Below, piece by piece: positions 35,369 to 45,766 of a stretch of 64,000 nt of DNA (position 1 is the first letter of the stretch; each line of letters opens with the position of its first letter). The DNA comes from Proteus cibi (lineage in GTDB: Bacteria; Pseudomonadota; Gammaproteobacteria; Enterobacterales; Enterobacteriaceae), in NCBI RefSeq assembly GCF_003144405.1, contig NZ_PENW01000018.1:62001-126000 (forward strand), given 5' to 3'. Position numbers and translations under genes: made by a program. The notes under the pieces are model-generated. The model was not told the DNA's origin. It ran no database searches and worked only from the letters and a program-made list of their open reading frames with translations.

Positions 35369-36076
35369 TTACTTCTCTTTTTTATCTAATAATTCAACAA
35401 GGTTTTGAGCAGAAATGTATCCACCATAAATACTGGCATTTGGTAATACAATAGCAGGCGTGCCTTGAATGCCCATCATGGTGCCTAATTTAAAGTGTTC
35501 ATTGATATTGATTTTTTTACACTCATCAATAGGTATAATTTTGTCCCCTTTAAATGCACTATCTAATGATTTGTTAGGAAAACCGCTACACCACACCGCA
35601 TTCATTTCTTTACTCACAATATTATTGCCAACCCCGTTACGAGGAAATGCTAAATAACGCACGGTTATCCCCTGTTTATTTAGCTCAGGGACTTCTTGAT
35701 GGAGCTTTTGGCAATAAGGGCAACTGATATCAGTAAAAATAGTGATCACATGGCGCTCATTATCCGCTTTATAAACAATCATTTCATTTTTAAGTGAGTT
35801 TACTTTTTTCATAATAACTTGATTAGCAATACTCACTGGCTCACCATTACTAATGTTATAAATAGGCCCAGCGGTCAGATACTTACCATCATCTGTAATA
35901 TAAAAAATGCCTTTGTCTGATAACACCGCATTTAATCCAACAATTGGCGTAGGCTGGATACTTTCTGCTTTAATTTGCATTTTAGCCAGTTGCTCTTCAA
36001 TTGAGGCATTGTCAGCAAGCACGGGCATTGACACCATGCTTAATAACATTGGCAACCAGAATAATTTCTTTTTCAT
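35369..36076 (-). CDS. dsbC: thiol:disulfide isomerase DsbC
   Basis: Periplasmic dimeric isomerase that corrects wrong disulfides; kept reduced by DsbD. 235 residues (E. coli 236). Signal peptide 1-21 (ends PVLA), an N-terminal dimer domain, then a thioredoxin fold with the CPYC active site (about 119-122) and the cis-Pro loop GIQGTPAIV (about 203-211). Between xerD (33 bp) and recJ (9 bp). Confidence 0.96.
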   Translation of the reverse strand: MKKKLFWLPMLLSMVSMPVLADNASIEEQLAKMQIKAESIQPTPIVGLNAVLSDKGIFYITDDGKYLTAGPIYNISNGEPVSIANQVIMKKVNSLKNEMIVYKADNERHVITIFTDISCPYCQKLHQEVPELNKQGITVRYLAFPRNGVGNNIVSKEMNAVWCSGFPNKSLDSAFKGDKIIPIDECKKININEHFKLGTMMGIQGTPAIVLPNASIYGGYISAQNLVELLDKKEK

Positions 36077-36109
36077 TTGAATTCCTATTTAATGCCAGCT
36101 CTTTAGCGG

Positions 36110-37048
36110 CTATCCCCTTGGATGATGTTGCTGATGAAGCGTTTTTAAGCGTTCTGTTGCAACATGGGTATAAATCTGTGTTGTAGAGAGGTCACTGTGC
36201 CCCAATAACATCTGTACAACACGCAAGTCTGCTCCATGATTTAAGAGATGTGTCGCAAATGCATGACGTAACACATGAGGTGATAGTTTTTCAGTATCAA
36301 TCCCTGCGATTACGGCATAATGTTTTATCCGATGCCAGAATGTTTGTCGTGTCATTTTTTGCCCTCTTAAGCTAGGAAAAACAATATCGTCTGTTTTCTC
36401 TTGCATTAAAGCGGGTCTTCCATATTGCAGATATTGCTCTAACCAGTAAATAGCTTCTTCACCTAAAGGAACGAGTCGTTCTTTATCCCCCTTACCAATA
36501 ACGCGTAGCACTCCTTGCCGTAAGCTGATATCAGAGAGAGATAATCCCACCAATTCAGAAACACGAAGTCCACATGCATAAAGGACTTCAAGCATTGCTT
36601 TATCGCGCAATTCAAGTGGTTCATCAATACAAGGAGCATTGAGTAAATCATCAACTTGTTGCTCACTTAAATCTTTTGGTAAACGTTTAGGCAGTTTAGG
36701 GGTTGAAAGCAATGCGCTAGGATCGTCTAAACGTAATTTTTCACGATATAAATATTGGAATAATCGACGCATTGTACTGAGCAATCGGGCTGCGCTGCTG
36801 GCTTTATAACCTTCATCTAAACGTGTCGCGAGAAAAGATTGCAAATCCAAAGTGGTCGCTGATAACCAATCTAACTGGTGATGTGCAAGCCATTGTCCTA
36901 ATGCTTGTAAGTCTAAGCGATAAGAACTCAGCGTATTGGCAGATAAGCCTTGCTCCAACCAAATATTGTCGAGAAATTGTTCAATGATAATATCAGTATC
37001 TTCATTGATATGAGTTGTCTTTTTTGTCGATAATTTGGTTTGTGACAC
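36110..37048 (-). CDS. xerD: site-specific tyrosine recombinase XerD
   Basis: Works with XerC and FtsK to resolve chromosome dimers at dif. 312 residues; the N-terminus is about 14 longer than E. coli XerD (298). Catalytic residues are visible: Arg in ACGLRVSE, Lys in GKGDKERLVP, HxLRHAFATHLL, GH in LLGHSD, and Tyr in TQIYTHV near 301. The start is a GTG at 37048 with GGGAG upstream; an internal start cannot be excluded. First gene of xerD-dsbC-recJ-prfB-lysS. Confidence 0.95.
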   Translation of the reverse strand: MSQTKLSTKKTTHINEDTDIIIEQFLDNIWLEQGLSANTLSSYRLDLQALGQWLAHHQLDWLSATTLDLQSFLATRLDEGYKASSAARLLSTMRRLFQYLYREKLRLDDPSALLSTPKLPKRLPKDLSEQQVDDLLNAPCIDEPLELRDKAMLEVLYACGLRVSELVGLSLSDISLRQGVLRVIGKGDKERLVPLGEEAIYWLEQYLQYGRPALMQEKTDDIVFPSLRGQKMTRQTFWHRIKHYAVIAGIDTEKLSPHVLRHAFATHLLNHGADLRVVQMLLGHSDLSTTQIYTHVATERLKTLHQQHHPRG

Positions 37049-37156
37049 AGTCTTACTCTCCCTATCTTTAGCTTATCGCCTTTACATTATGCCTTATAAA
37101 AAAAATTTTCTGGTACAATAGTGACCTTTATTAGCAAAAATATCCTAAAAACCTTT

Positions 37157-37675
37157 ATGAAAATTGGTCTATTTTACGGTTCCAGTACCTGTTACACCGA
37201 AATGGCAGCGGAAAAAATTCGTGATATTCTCGGTGAAGAGTTCGTTGATCTTCATAATGTTCAAGAGTGTGATATCACGCTTATGGAGCAATATGACATC
37301 CTTATTTTAGGTATTCCAACATGGGATTTTGGTGAGATCCAAGAAGATTGGCTCAATATTTGGGATACATTGCCAACATTAAATTTAACAAATAAGCTCG
37401 TTGCAATGTATGGAATGGGTGATCAGGTCGATTACAGCGAATGGTTTCTTGATGCGCTGGGTATGCTCTATCATCATTTATTACCAAGTGGTGTTAAATT
37501 TATTGGGTTCTGGCCTGTTGATGGGTATGAATTCATCAGCCCAAAACCTTTATCCGATGATGGTAAACATTTTGTTGGTCTTGCATTAGATGACGTTAAC
37601 CAGTTTGAAGAAACTGATGAACGTTTATCACAATGGTGTATGCAAATTCTACGTGAAATAGAAGAAAACTTATAA
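37157..37675 (+). CDS. fldB: flavodoxin 2
   Basis: 172 residues (E. coli FldB 173). An FMN-binding electron carrier. [11 protein letters not shown] (about 7-17) binds the FMN phosphate, and [15 protein letters not shown] (about 51-65) and the WFLDALGML stretch are typical. I use the ATG at 37157 (MKIGLFYG); the upstream frame extension lacks support. Divergent from xerD, as in E. coli. Confidence 0.95.
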   Translation: MKIGLFYGSSTCYTEMAAEKIRDILGEEFVDLHNVQECDITLMEQYDILILGIPTWDFGEIQEDWLNIWDTLPTLNLTNKLVAMYGMGDQVDYSEWFLDALGMLYHHLLPSGVKFIGFWPVDGYEFISPKPLSDDGKHFVGLALDDVNQFEETDERLSQWCMQILREIEENL

Positions 37676-37691
37676 ATTTAATATCCAGATA

Positions 37692-38099
37692 TTAAATATC
37701 TGGATATTGCATTAATAACTGAGAGAAGTTACGCCACTCATTTTCCGTCATACTATCGAATGCGACCCATAACGTGATTTGCTTTTTATTTAGAATAGAA
37801 GTCAATGTTATTCGAGTACCAAAACGGCTGATCCAAGGGCGTTTTGTTATTTGCCATTCATGGAGTTTCCATTGAATTCGATTACCATTCAGTAAAATAA
37901 AATCCCCTTTGATACGACTAATATTCTTTTGTGTGAAATACCAACCACTTATCAAGAAAAGCAACAATGGAACCCAAACATAAATAAAATCAGGTGGCCA
38001 TGGATACAACAGTAAACCTATCACAAAGGCAACATAAGCAACCGTTGAGAAAAGTTGAGTGAACCATGATACGGTGAGGTGCGATTTCCATAAAATCAC
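37692..38099 (-). CDS. ygfX: YgfX (CptA), membrane partner of SdhE
   Basis: 135 residues. Two membrane segments (about 18-32 and 36-52) and a cytoplasmic tail with W-rich segments (LHEWQITKRPWISRFG). E. coli YgfX (CptA) is an inner-membrane protein that binds SdhE and is reported to affect FtsZ/MreB and flavinylation. In most relatives it overlaps sdhE; here it lies 469 bp from it. Convergent with fldB. Confidence 0.85.
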   Translation of the reverse strand: MILWKSHLTVSWFTQLFSTVAYVAFVIGLLLYPWPPDFIYVWVPLLLFLISGWYFTQKNISRIKGDFILLNGNRIQWKLHEWQITKRPWISRFGTRITLTSILNKKQITLWVAFDSMTENEWRNFSQLLMQYPDI

Positions 38100-38568
38100 G
38101 AGTTATATTAACTCCTGCTATAATTCTATACAGATATAAATAAGTTAAAGATAATAAAAACCAACCTATTTATAATGTAACTTCTTACTTAACCTTGCAA
38201 ATAGTTTATCTTATATTTTAGCTTGATTATTTATTGTTGATTTTTCTATTTAATATGTATTCAAAAATTAGAACTTAATAATAAGTACGCAGTTTCTATT
38301 ATTTATTAATCGTTTTTTAATAAAGTAAGCATACCTGATTTATTAAGTATAAAGTGAAAAACATCGAAAAAAGGCGATTTAAGCGATCATTTTTAGAGAT
38401 AGTGCGCAAATTTAACGCAACTACATTTTTTATTTCAGTAAATTTTAGAGTGTTATTAATTTTCATGTAAAAAATAAAAACGCCTTTATTTAAGGAGAAA
38501 ATAAAAGCGTCATTTTTAATCAATCTGAATTATTATTTAATCTATCGCTGATTTGATAATCTATTTTA
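38100..38568. other. 469-bp AT-rich spacer splitting sdhE from ygfX
   Basis: Holds the sdhE terminator (38479-38509) and otherwise AT-rich DNA. An open frame of 68 codons (38317-38523) overlaps the terminator and has odd composition; I do not support it. Promoter for ygfX should lie here. Confidence 0.55.
38471..38509 (-). terminator. intrinsic terminator after sdhE
   Basis: On the minus strand ACGCTTTTATT pairs with AATAAAGGCGT (one wobble), then TTTTATTTTTT. It ends the sdhE transcript before ygfX. Confidence 0.8.
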
Positions 38569-38850
38569 TTAATATTTATCAACGATCTCCGCCATTCTCG
38601 CTTTATTGCGATCTTGGATTAATTTCACCATATAATAGAGCGCATCATCATCAGGGCGTCCATGATTCATTAACCAGTTGAATAAATCAGGATCTGCACA
38701 CTCGAGTAAACGAACAAAAAGTGCTTTATCGTTATCAGATAGCGTATCGTACTCATTCTCGAAAAAAGGCATGATAGAAATATCTAGTTCACGCATTCCA
38801 CGACGACATGCCCAGTTAATTCGTGCTTTATTCTCTATATCGATAGTCAT
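38569..38850 (-). CDS. sdhE: succinate dehydrogenase flavinylation factor SdhE
   Basis: 93 residues (E. coli YgfY 88). Assists covalent attachment of FAD to SdhA and FrdA. The essential RGxxE motif is present as RRGMRELD (about 16-23), followed by the five-helix pattern [34 protein letters not shown]. Separated from ygfX by 469 bp with its own terminator. Divergent from ygfZ. Confidence 0.93.
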   Translation of the reverse strand: MTIDIENKARINWACRRGMRELDISIMPFFENEYDTLSDNDKALFVRLLECADPDLFNWLMNHGRPDDDALYYMVKLIQDRNKARMAEIVDKY

Positions 38851-39108
38851 ACTCTGCTCTTTACATTGTTCAAATCAAGAAATACCACTATTTCTTCCTA
38901 GCACTGATGATAGTCTTATCACAAAAATTTTAACATCAAAATGATCACAGTTTGCTGGTTTAGTCTCATAGACAACTTATTGAACACGCTTTCATTTGTT
39001 ATTTATCAAGTTCATTTTCTGTGCGTTAAAAATAATAATGACTTGCATTGTCTTGCCACTCTTTTACCATAACTGATGTATCTGATTAATTTAATAGCTG
39101 GTGACATC

Positions 39109-40095
39109 ATGACTCAAAATTCGACTCAGGCTAAATGCCCTCATGCAGCAATCAATTTGCCATTAACACTGGTTTCTTTAGATGAATGGTCACTGATCAC
39201 AGCAACCGGTGCTGACAGTGAAAAATATCTACAAGGTCAACTCACAACGGATATTGCAGCACTTCCAACAACGACACATGCATTATCTGCACACTGTGAA
39301 GCTAAAGGTAAAATGTGGAGCACACTTCGCTTATTCCACCAGCAAGACGGTTTTGCTTATATTCTGCGTAAAAATGTCGCACAAAAACAACTCGCTGAAT
39401 TGAAAAAATATGCAGTATTTTCCAAAGTAACCTTAGCTGAAAATACCGATAGCGTTTTATTAGGATTAGCAGGGCAAGGTGCCGCTGTTGCATTAGCCGA
39501 TTACTTTCCAGATATCCCTCGTAAAGCAAACGAGGTGGTTAATCACAATAATACTTATATTCTGCAACTCCCTTTACCAACTGAACGCTTTTTAATCGTA
39601 ACAGACGAAGAAACGGCAAAAAATCTTGCAACAACATTAAAAGCGGAAACCAGTAATAGTGCGCAATGGTTAGCCTTAGATATTGAAGCTGGATATCCTA
39701 TTATTGATACGCCAAATATTGAGCAATTTTTACCTCAAGCAACAAATCTGCAAGCATTACCGCTAAGTATCTGCTTTAAAAAAGGCTGTTATACTGGGCA
39801 AGAGATGGTATCTCGTGCGAAATTCAGAGGCGCAAATAAACGTGCAATGTATCTGTTATCTGGTGGTGGCACTGAATTACCTGAGATCGGCGGTAGTGTT
39901 GAATGGCAATTAGGTGAAGATAAATGGCGTAAAACAGGAACAGTATTAAGCGCTGTACGTATGGCTGATAATACCATTTTGGCTGAAGTTGTTATGAATA
40001 ATGATATGGAGCCCGAAAGTGTATTTCGAGTCCAAGACGATAACACCAGTCGTTTATCCATTAAACCACTGCCTTATTCTTTAGAAGAAGAATAA
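39109..40095 (+). CDS. ygfZ: tRNA-modifying / Fe-S assembly protein YgfZ
   Basis: 328 residues (E. coli 326). Folate-binding GcvT-like protein that helps Fe-S enzymes such as MiaB. The signature KGCYTGQE with its redox Cys is at about 226-233. I use the ATG at 39109 (MTQNST) after GGTGA; an upstream in-frame ATG adds 11 residues without a ribosome binding site. Divergent from sdhE as in E. coli. Confidence 0.94.
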   Translation: MTQNSTQAKCPHAAINLPLTLVSLDEWSLITATGADSEKYLQGQLTTDIAALPTTTHALSAHCEAKGKMWSTLRLFHQQDGFAYILRKNVAQKQLAELKKYAVFSKVTLAENTDSVLLGLAGQGAAVALADYFPDIPRKANEVVNHNNTYILQLPLPTERFLIVTDEETAKNLATTLKAETSNSAQWLALDIEAGYPIIDTPNIEQFLPQATNLQALPLSICFKKGCYTGQEMVSRAKFRGANKRAMYLLSGGGTELPEIGGSVEWQLGEDKWRKTGTVLSAVRMADNTILAEVVMNNDMEPESVFRVQDDNTSRLSIKPLPYSLEEE

Positions 40096-40126
40096 TTCTT
40101 ATTTATCATAACCAATACGGACTTTT

Positions 40127-40729
40127 ATGACACAATTACCTAAAGGCGCATTTGGGCTCTTCTCTGATACAATTAACTTTATTATGGAGTTAGATAAACT
40201 AAAACGTGTTTATCGTAAAAATAATGTATTAGACAATAGCCGTTCCGAAAATACCGCAGAACATAGCTGGCATTTTGCCGTTGCAGCAATGAGTTTTCAG
40301 CCCTATGCGGGTGACATTGATATGGGACGTACTATTCAGTTAGCCCTTGTTCACGATATCGTTGAAATAGATGCTGGCGATGTAATGGTTTATGACGTTG
40401 CAGCTCGCGAAGCGATTAAAGAGCACGAGCAAAAAGCTGCAAAACGTATTTTCTCTTTATTACCTTCCCCACAAAGTGACTATTTCCTCAATTTATGGCT
40501 GGAATATGATGCGGCGGAAACACCTGAATCTCAGTTTGCCAATATTCTTGATCGTGCCATGCCAATGCTGATGAACTTGCACAATGAAGGTCAAAGCTGG
40601 GTTGAAAATAATATTCGCCTCGAGCAAGTCTTAGCTAGAAATCTGTTTATTGAAAAACAGTGGCCCGAATTCTGGCAATATCTCTACCCTCAATTATTAG
40701 AAGCGCAGAAAAAAGGCTGGCTGAAGTAA
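40127..40729 (+). CDS. HD-domain hydrolase (nucleotidase-like)
   Basis: 200 residues of the HD superfamily, HD_3 type. Metal-site residues: His in ENTAEHSWHF (about 42-51), HD in ALVHDIVEIDAGD (about 73-85), Asp in ANILDRAMP (about 145). Related to 5'-deoxynucleotidases of the YfbR kind but not the YfbR orthologue. ATG lies 31 bp after ygfZ, so it is probably co-transcribed. Substrate unknown, most likely a nucleotide. Confidence 0.85.
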   Translation: MTQLPKGAFGLFSDTINFIMELDKLKRVYRKNNVLDNSRSENTAEHSWHFAVAAMSFQPYAGDIDMGRTIQLALVHDIVEIDAGDVMVYDVAAREAIKEHEQKAAKRIFSLLPSPQSDYFLNLWLEYDAAETPESQFANILDRAMPMLMNLHNEGQSWVENNIRLEQVLARNLFIEKQWPEFWQYLYPQLLEAQKKGWLK

Positions 40730-40758
40730 TCTATTCGATACTGTGCTTATTAAATAAA

Positions 40759-40792
40759 AAATACCGATGGCTAACTTAACCATCGGTATTTA
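40759..40792. terminator. bidirectional terminator between the HD gene and gcvP
   Basis: AAATACCGATGG / CCATCGGTATTT, 12-bp perfect stem with flanking A/T runs between convergent genes. Confidence 0.9.
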
Positions 40793-40819
40793 AATTTAAG
40801 GATATTGCTAGATTAAAGC

Positions 40820-43696
40820 TTATTCATAATCACTCATTGGCGCACATGAACAATGTAAATGGCGGTCACCATATACATCATCCAGACGTTTAACCGCTGG
40901 CCAATATTTACTTTGTTTTGTCGCTTCACTTGGGAATACGGCACATTCACGACTATAACTATGTGGCCACTCTTGCACTAATTCATATTGTGTATGAGGT
41001 GCATTAACTAATGGGTTATCGTCAATAGGCCATACGCCTTTATCTACCTGGGCAATTTCAGCACGAATAGAAAGCAGCGCTTCAATAAAGCGATCAATTT
41101 CAACTTTACTTTCGGACTCTGTTGGCTCAATCATTAATGTACCCGCAACAGGGAATGACATGGTTGGAGCGTGAAATCCGTAGTCAATTAAACGTTTAGC
41201 CACATCCATTTCACTGATACCGTAATTCGCTTTTAATGGACGAATATCGATAATACATTCATGCGCAACATAACCATCAGCGCCAGCATAAAGAATGTCA
41301 TAGTCATTTTTCAGGCGTTGTGCAATATAGTTCGCATTTAAGATTGCCACTTGGCTTGCTTGTTTAAGCCCTTGTGCGCCCATCATCCGAATATACATCC
41401 AACTAATAGGGAGGATTGACGCGCTACCAAATTGAGCGGCAGAAACCGCACCTTGAGTCGTGACATTTTCCATTTCGACCACAGAATGTCCCGGTACAAA
41501 TGGTGCTAAGTGTGATTTCACACCAATAGGTCCCATGCCAGGACCGCCACCGCCATGAGGAATGCAGAAGGTTTTATGTAAGTTTAAGTGAGAAACATCA
41601 GAGCCAATAAAACCTGGTGTCGTGATCCCCACTTGCGCATTCATATTGGCACCATCAAGATACACTTGTCCGCCATATTGATGAATGATTTCACAAACTT
41701 CACGAATACCTTCTTCATAAACACCATGTGTTGATGGATATGTCACCATGACACAAGAGAGCTCAGCTTGATGTTTTTCTGCTTTAGCTTTTAAGTCTGC
41801 AATATCAATATTGCCGTTATCATCACACCCAACCACGACCACTGTCATTCCTGCCATATGAGCAGAAGCTGGGTTAGTACCATGTGCTGAACTTGGGATC
41901 AAACAGATATGTCGTGCACCTTCGCCACGGCTTTGGTGATAACGACGAATAGCTAATAAACCTGCGTATTCACCTTGAGCACCCGAGTTTGGTTGCATAC
42001 ACATCGCATCATAACCCGTTAATGCAGCAAGCCAATTGGATAATTGTCCAATCATCACTTGATAGCCTTTCGCTTGATAGGCTGGGCAGAATGGATGTAG
42101 CTCTGTAAATTCAGGCCATGTAATCGGGATCATTTCAGCGGCAGCATTGAGTTTCATCGTACATGAACCTAATGGGATCATCGCTTGATTCAATGCTAAA
42201 TCTTTATTTTCTAAACGATGCATATAGCGCATCATTTCTGTTTCACTGTGATACTGATGAAAATTTTCATGTGTCAGCACAGTGTCTTTACGTTGCATAG
42301 AAGCAGGTATTGATACTGACGAGGCGGCAACGTGTTTATCAAGTGCATCAATATCGCCGGATAATGCTTTACCACTGATAATTTCAACAAGCTTTAATAC
42401 ATCTTCACGCGTTGTAATTTCGCTTAGCGTTACTCCTACTGCACCCACAATATCGGTGCGTAAGTTGATTTCAGCCTCTTTAGCGCGTTGTAGTACAGCC
42501 GCTTTATCTGCGGTATCAATCGTTAATGTATCAAACCAAGTTTTATGGCGTAATGCCATACCATTTTGTTGTAAACCTGCCGCTAAAATATCCGTTAAAC
42601 GATGAATACGTTGAGCGATGGTTTTTAATCCTTCAGGTCCATGATAAACCGCATACATCGCCGCGATATTGGCAAGTAACACTTGGGATGTACAAATATT
42701 AGAGTTCGCTTTTTCACGACGAATATGTTGTTCACGCGTTTGCATCGCCATACGTAATGCACGATTACCTGCTGCGTCTCGAGACACACCAATGATACGA
42801 CCTGGCATTGCGCGTTTATATTCATCACGACAAGCAAAGAATGCTGCATGTGGACCACCGTAGCCCATAGGGACACCAAAACGTTGTGCTGATCCTAATA
42901 CGATATCAGCACCTTGATGACCCGGTGCAGTAAGTACCACCAGCGCCATTAAATCAGCCGCAACACTGGTAATAATTTTGCGCTCTTTTAGTGCTGCTAA
43001 TAACTTGCTGTGATCATGAACTTCGCCCGTTGTGCCGACTTGTTGCAATAGCACCCCAAAGACACCTTCAAGCTCTAAGACTTTTTCAGCTTTATCAACA
43101 ACAACTTCAAAACCAAAGGTACCTGCACGAGTTCTGACAACATCTAAGGTTTGAGGGTGAATATCATCAGCGACAAAAAAACGATCCGCATTTTTCAATT
43201 TGCTTACACGTTTTGCCATTGCCATAGCTTCGGCAGCTGCTGTTGCTTCATCTAGCAACGATGCAGAGGCGAGATCCATTCCAGTGTAATCAATTGTCAC
43301 CTGTTGGAAATTCAGTAAGGATTCTAGACGACCTTGAGAAACTTCTGGTTGATAAGGTGTATAAGCGGTATACCAACCCGGATTTTCTAATAAATTACGC
43401 AAAATCACAGGAGGCAATACAGAAGGCGCATACCCCATTCCAATGTAAGAGGTAAAACGTTTATTTTGACTGGCGATCGCTTTTAATTCAGCTAAGGCTT
43501 CTTGCTCTGTTGCCCCTGCACCCACATTCGGTGGTGTTTCTAATTGAATATTATCTGGAACAATTTTTTGAGTTAATTCATTTAATGAGGAGACGCCAAC
43601 AGCACTGAGCATCTCTTTAATCTGTTCTGGTGATGAACCAATATGGCGACGAATAAACTCATCGCGATACTCTAACTGATTTAAAGTCTGTGTCAT
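40820..43696 (-). CDS. gcvP: glycine dehydrogenase (decarboxylating), P protein
   Basis: PLP enzyme of the glycine cleavage system: decarboxylates glycine and passes the aminomethyl group to lipoyl-GcvH. 958 residues (E. coli 957). The PLP lysine is in [19 protein letters not shown] (about 710-728) and the glycine-rich loop follows. I start at the ATG at 43696 ([20 protein letters not shown]); a 37-codon upstream extension is unlike the family. Last gene of gcvTHP. Confidence 0.97.
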   Translation of the reverse strand: MTQTLNQLEYRDEFIRRHIGSSPEQIKEMLSAVGVSSLNELTQKIVPDNIQLETPPNVGAGATEQEALAELKAIASQNKRFTSYIGMGYAPSVLPPVILRNLLENPGWYTAYTPYQPEVSQGRLESLLNFQQVTIDYTGMDLASASLLDEATAAAEAMAMAKRVSKLKNADRFFVADDIHPQTLDVVRTRAGTFGFEVVVDKAEKVLELEGVFGVLLQQVGTTGEVHDHSKLLAALKERKIITSVAADLMALVVLTAPGHQGADIVLGSAQRFGVPMGYGGPHAAFFACRDEYKRAMPGRIIGVSRDAAGNRALRMAMQTREQHIRREKANSNICTSQVLLANIAAMYAVYHGPEGLKTIAQRIHRLTDILAAGLQQNGMALRHKTWFDTLTIDTADKAAVLQRAKEAEINLRTDIVGAVGVTLSEITTREDVLKLVEIISGKALSGDIDALDKHVAASSVSIPASMQRKDTVLTHENFHQYHSETEMMRYMHRLENKDLALNQAMIPLGSCTMKLNAAAEMIPITWPEFTELHPFCPAYQAKGYQVMIGQLSNWLAALTGYDAMCMQPNSGAQGEYAGLLAIRRYHQSRGEGARHICLIPSSAHGTNPASAHMAGMTVVVVGCDDNGNIDIADLKAKAEKHQAELSCVMVTYPSTHGVYEEGIREVCEIIHQYGGQVYLDGANMNAQVGITTPGFIGSDVSHLNLHKTFCIPHGGGGPGMGPIGVKSHLAPFVPGHSVVEMENVTTQGAVSAAQFGSASILPISWMYIRMMGAQGLKQASQVAILNANYIAQRLKNDYDILYAGADGYVAHECIIDIRPLKANYGISEMDVAKRLIDYGFHAPTMSFPVAGTLMIEPTESESKVEIDRFIEALLSIRAEIAQVDKGVWPIDDNPLVNAPHTQYELVQEWPHSYSRECAVFPSEATKQSKYWPAVKRLDDVYGDRHLHCSCAPMSDYE

Positions 43697-43830
43697 TGCA
43701 AGTAATTTCCTGAATTCACTATGAATGGATAGGTAAATAGCACTCGGCTTAAAGCGCGTTGAGATAGCATTACGATAGCCCGCTAACAAATAAAAACGCC
43801 CCGACATTGATTTTGACGGGGCGCTTCGTT

Positions 43831-44223
43831 TTATTCTTCGCTATCTACCAGTTCTTGATAACCGGCGGCATCAAGTAAGTCATCTAATTCGCTTTCATTA
43901 TTTGCTTTAATGCGAAATAGCCAACCTTCTCCGTAAGGTGCACTGTTCACAAGTTCTGGAGAACCCTCTAATTCTTCATTTACGGCGATAATTTCACCTG
44001 ATAATGGTGCATAAATATCTGATGCAGCTTTTACTGATTCCGCTACCGCACAATCATCACCCACTGCGACTTCTCTACCCACTTCAGGTAGATCAACAAA
44101 CACCATGTCACCTAATAATTCCTGTGCATGTTCAGTAATACCAATAGTGTATTCACCATTGCCTTCTGAACGGACCCACTCATGAGATTGTGCGTATTTT
44201 AATTCACTAGGTATTTGACTCAT
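43831..44223 (-). CDS. gcvH: glycine cleavage system H protein
   Basis: 130 residues (E. coli 129). Carries the lipoyl arm that shuttles the aminomethyl group from GcvP to GcvT. The lipoylated Lys lies in [11 protein letters not shown] (about 60-70). The ATG at 44223 ([16 protein letters not shown]) follows AAGGTC; the longer frame would overlap gcvT and is not credible. 34 bp after gcvT. Confidence 0.97.
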   Translation of the reverse strand: MSQIPSELKYAQSHEWVRSEGNGEYTIGITEHAQELLGDMVFVDLPEVGREVAVGDDCAVAESVKAASDIYAPLSGEIIAVNEELEGSPELVNSAPYGEGWLFRIKANNESELDDLLDAAGYQELVDSEE

Positions 44224-44257
44224 TGACCTTACTCTCCATTTAAAATAATTATGCGTG

Positions 44258-45352
44258 TTATACCAATGCTTTACCTGAACGAACAAAGCCAGGCTTTACC
44301 ACTTCTACTGGCATCTCACGATTACGCATTAATACAATTGCGCTATCTTTTATACCTGCAGGAACTCTTGCTAATGCAATACTAAAGCCTAATGTAGGTG
44401 AAAAAGTACCACTAGTAATAATACCTTCTCTCAATTCGCCTAAATCATCAGTGAAGTGTACGGCAGTGCCTGCACGCAACACACCTTTCTCTCGCATGAC
44501 AAGGCCGACAAGTTTATCTGTGCCTGTTGCGCGTAATTTTTCTAATGCTTCACGACCAATAAATTGACGATCTTCAGGTGCCCATGCAATCGTCCATCCC
44601 ATATTCGCTTCGAGTGGATTAATAGTTTCATCCATCTCTTGGCTATATAAGTTCATTCCCGCTTCTAAACGTAATGTGTCTCTTGCACCTAATCCTGCCG
44701 GTTTAACGCCCACCGCTAATAATTTTTTCCAAAAATCGACAGCTTGCTCTTTTGGCATTGCGATTTCATAGCCGGCTTCACCGGTATAGCCCGTTGTTGC
44801 AATAAACAAGTCGCCTAGCTCTACCCCATAGAAAGGCTTCATAGCCGAAACGACTTGGCGTTGCGCTTCGCTTAATAGGCTTTGTACTTTCTCTTGTGCA
44901 TGAGGACCTTGAACAGCAATTAATGCTAAGTCGTCACGAACAGTGATATCAACAACATAATCTGAAGCATGTTGTTCAATCCATGCCAGATCTTTTTCAC
45001 GGGTCGCGGAGTTCACAACGAGGCGATAGAAAGAGTCATCAAAGTAATAGACGATAAGATCATCAATGACACCACCTGATGCATTAAGCATACCGGTATA
45101 AAGCGCCTTACCTTTTTCGGTGAGTTTAGCGACATCATTCGCTAATAAATAACGTAGAAAATCTTTAACTTGCGAGCCATGTAAATCAACAATGGTCATA
45201 TGAGAAACATCAAACATACCTGCATCACGGCGTACATTGTGATGTTCATCTATTTGAGAGCCATAATGCAGGGGCATCATCCAACCATGAAAATCGACCA
45301 TACGAGCACCGCAGGCTACGTGCTCATCATACAACGGAGTCTGTTTTGCCAT
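44258..45352 (-). CDS. gcvT: glycine cleavage system aminomethyltransferase, T protein
   Basis: 364 residues, same as E. coli. Moves the one-carbon unit from GcvH to tetrahydrofolate, releasing ammonia. [35 protein letters not shown] (about 19-53) is the family's N-terminal signature, and the conserved catalytic Asp falls in it. First gene of gcvTHP. Confidence 0.97.
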   Translation of the reverse strand: MAKQTPLYDEHVACGARMVDFHGWMMPLHYGSQIDEHHNVRRDAGMFDVSHMTIVDLHGSQVKDFLRYLLANDVAKLTEKGKALYTGMLNASGGVIDDLIVYYFDDSFYRLVVNSATREKDLAWIEQHASDYVVDITVRDDLALIAVQGPHAQEKVQSLLSEAQRQVVSAMKPFYGVELGDLFIATTGYTGEAGYEIAMPKEQAVDFWKKLLAVGVKPAGLGARDTLRLEAGMNLYSQEMDETINPLEANMGWTIAWAPEDRQFIGREALEKLRATGTDKLVGLVMREKGVLRAGTAVHFTDDLGELREGIITSGTFSPTLGFSIALARVPAGIKDSAIVLMRNREMPVEVVKPGFVRSGKALV

Positions 45353-45766
45353 TTTTCCCTCTTTCTACTTTTACTTTAGATTATTCAGAGAACGCAATTT
45401 GTTAAATATAAAATTAAACTTGATTTGAAATCATAGTGTTAATCTCAAGCTTAAGTTTATTTTTAAACATGGATTTAACAAATAAGAGCAATTAACGTAC
45501 AACGCAAACGATACCATCCCCTTGAACTTAGCATTGTGAGAAAAAATAAACCATAAGTTAAAATAGGGTATTGTGTCTCTTAATCATAATGTAGACATAT
45601 GGGTATGCAGAACTAATGATTGCAATTATGCGTATCAGCGCTCATTTTTAGCGAGAAATTACTAAAAAAAAGGAATTGGTACAAAGAATAGACTGAAAAA
45701 ATAGATTTTTTTAGTTCTATTTCTTCAGTCCAATATAAATAAAAGTAATGTGAAATAAGAGAGGAA
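45353..45766. other. gcvT upstream region, 414 bp
   Basis: Holds the gcv promoter region and a hairpin after ubiI. I see no glycine riboswitch; in enterobacteria gcv is controlled by GcvA, GcvR and Lrp proteins. An open frame of 62 codons (45613-45801) overlaps ubiI and looks non-coding. Confidence 0.5.
45691..45730 (-). terminator. hairpin after ubiI
   Basis: GACTGAAGAAATAGA pairs with TCTATTTTTTCAGTC on the minus strand; no T-run follows, so strength is uncertain. Confidence 0.5.

Noticed and set aside
38317..38523. 68-codon frame between ygfX and sdhE
   Set aside because: It overlaps the sdhE terminator and has the composition of AT-rich noncoding DNA.
42282..42605. 107-codon open frame inside gcvP
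   Set aside because: Antisense shadow of a clear enzyme gene.
45353..45766. Possible glycine riboswitch before gcvT
   Set aside because: No riboswitch-like conserved core seen; enterobacterial gcv operons use GcvA/GcvR/Lrp.
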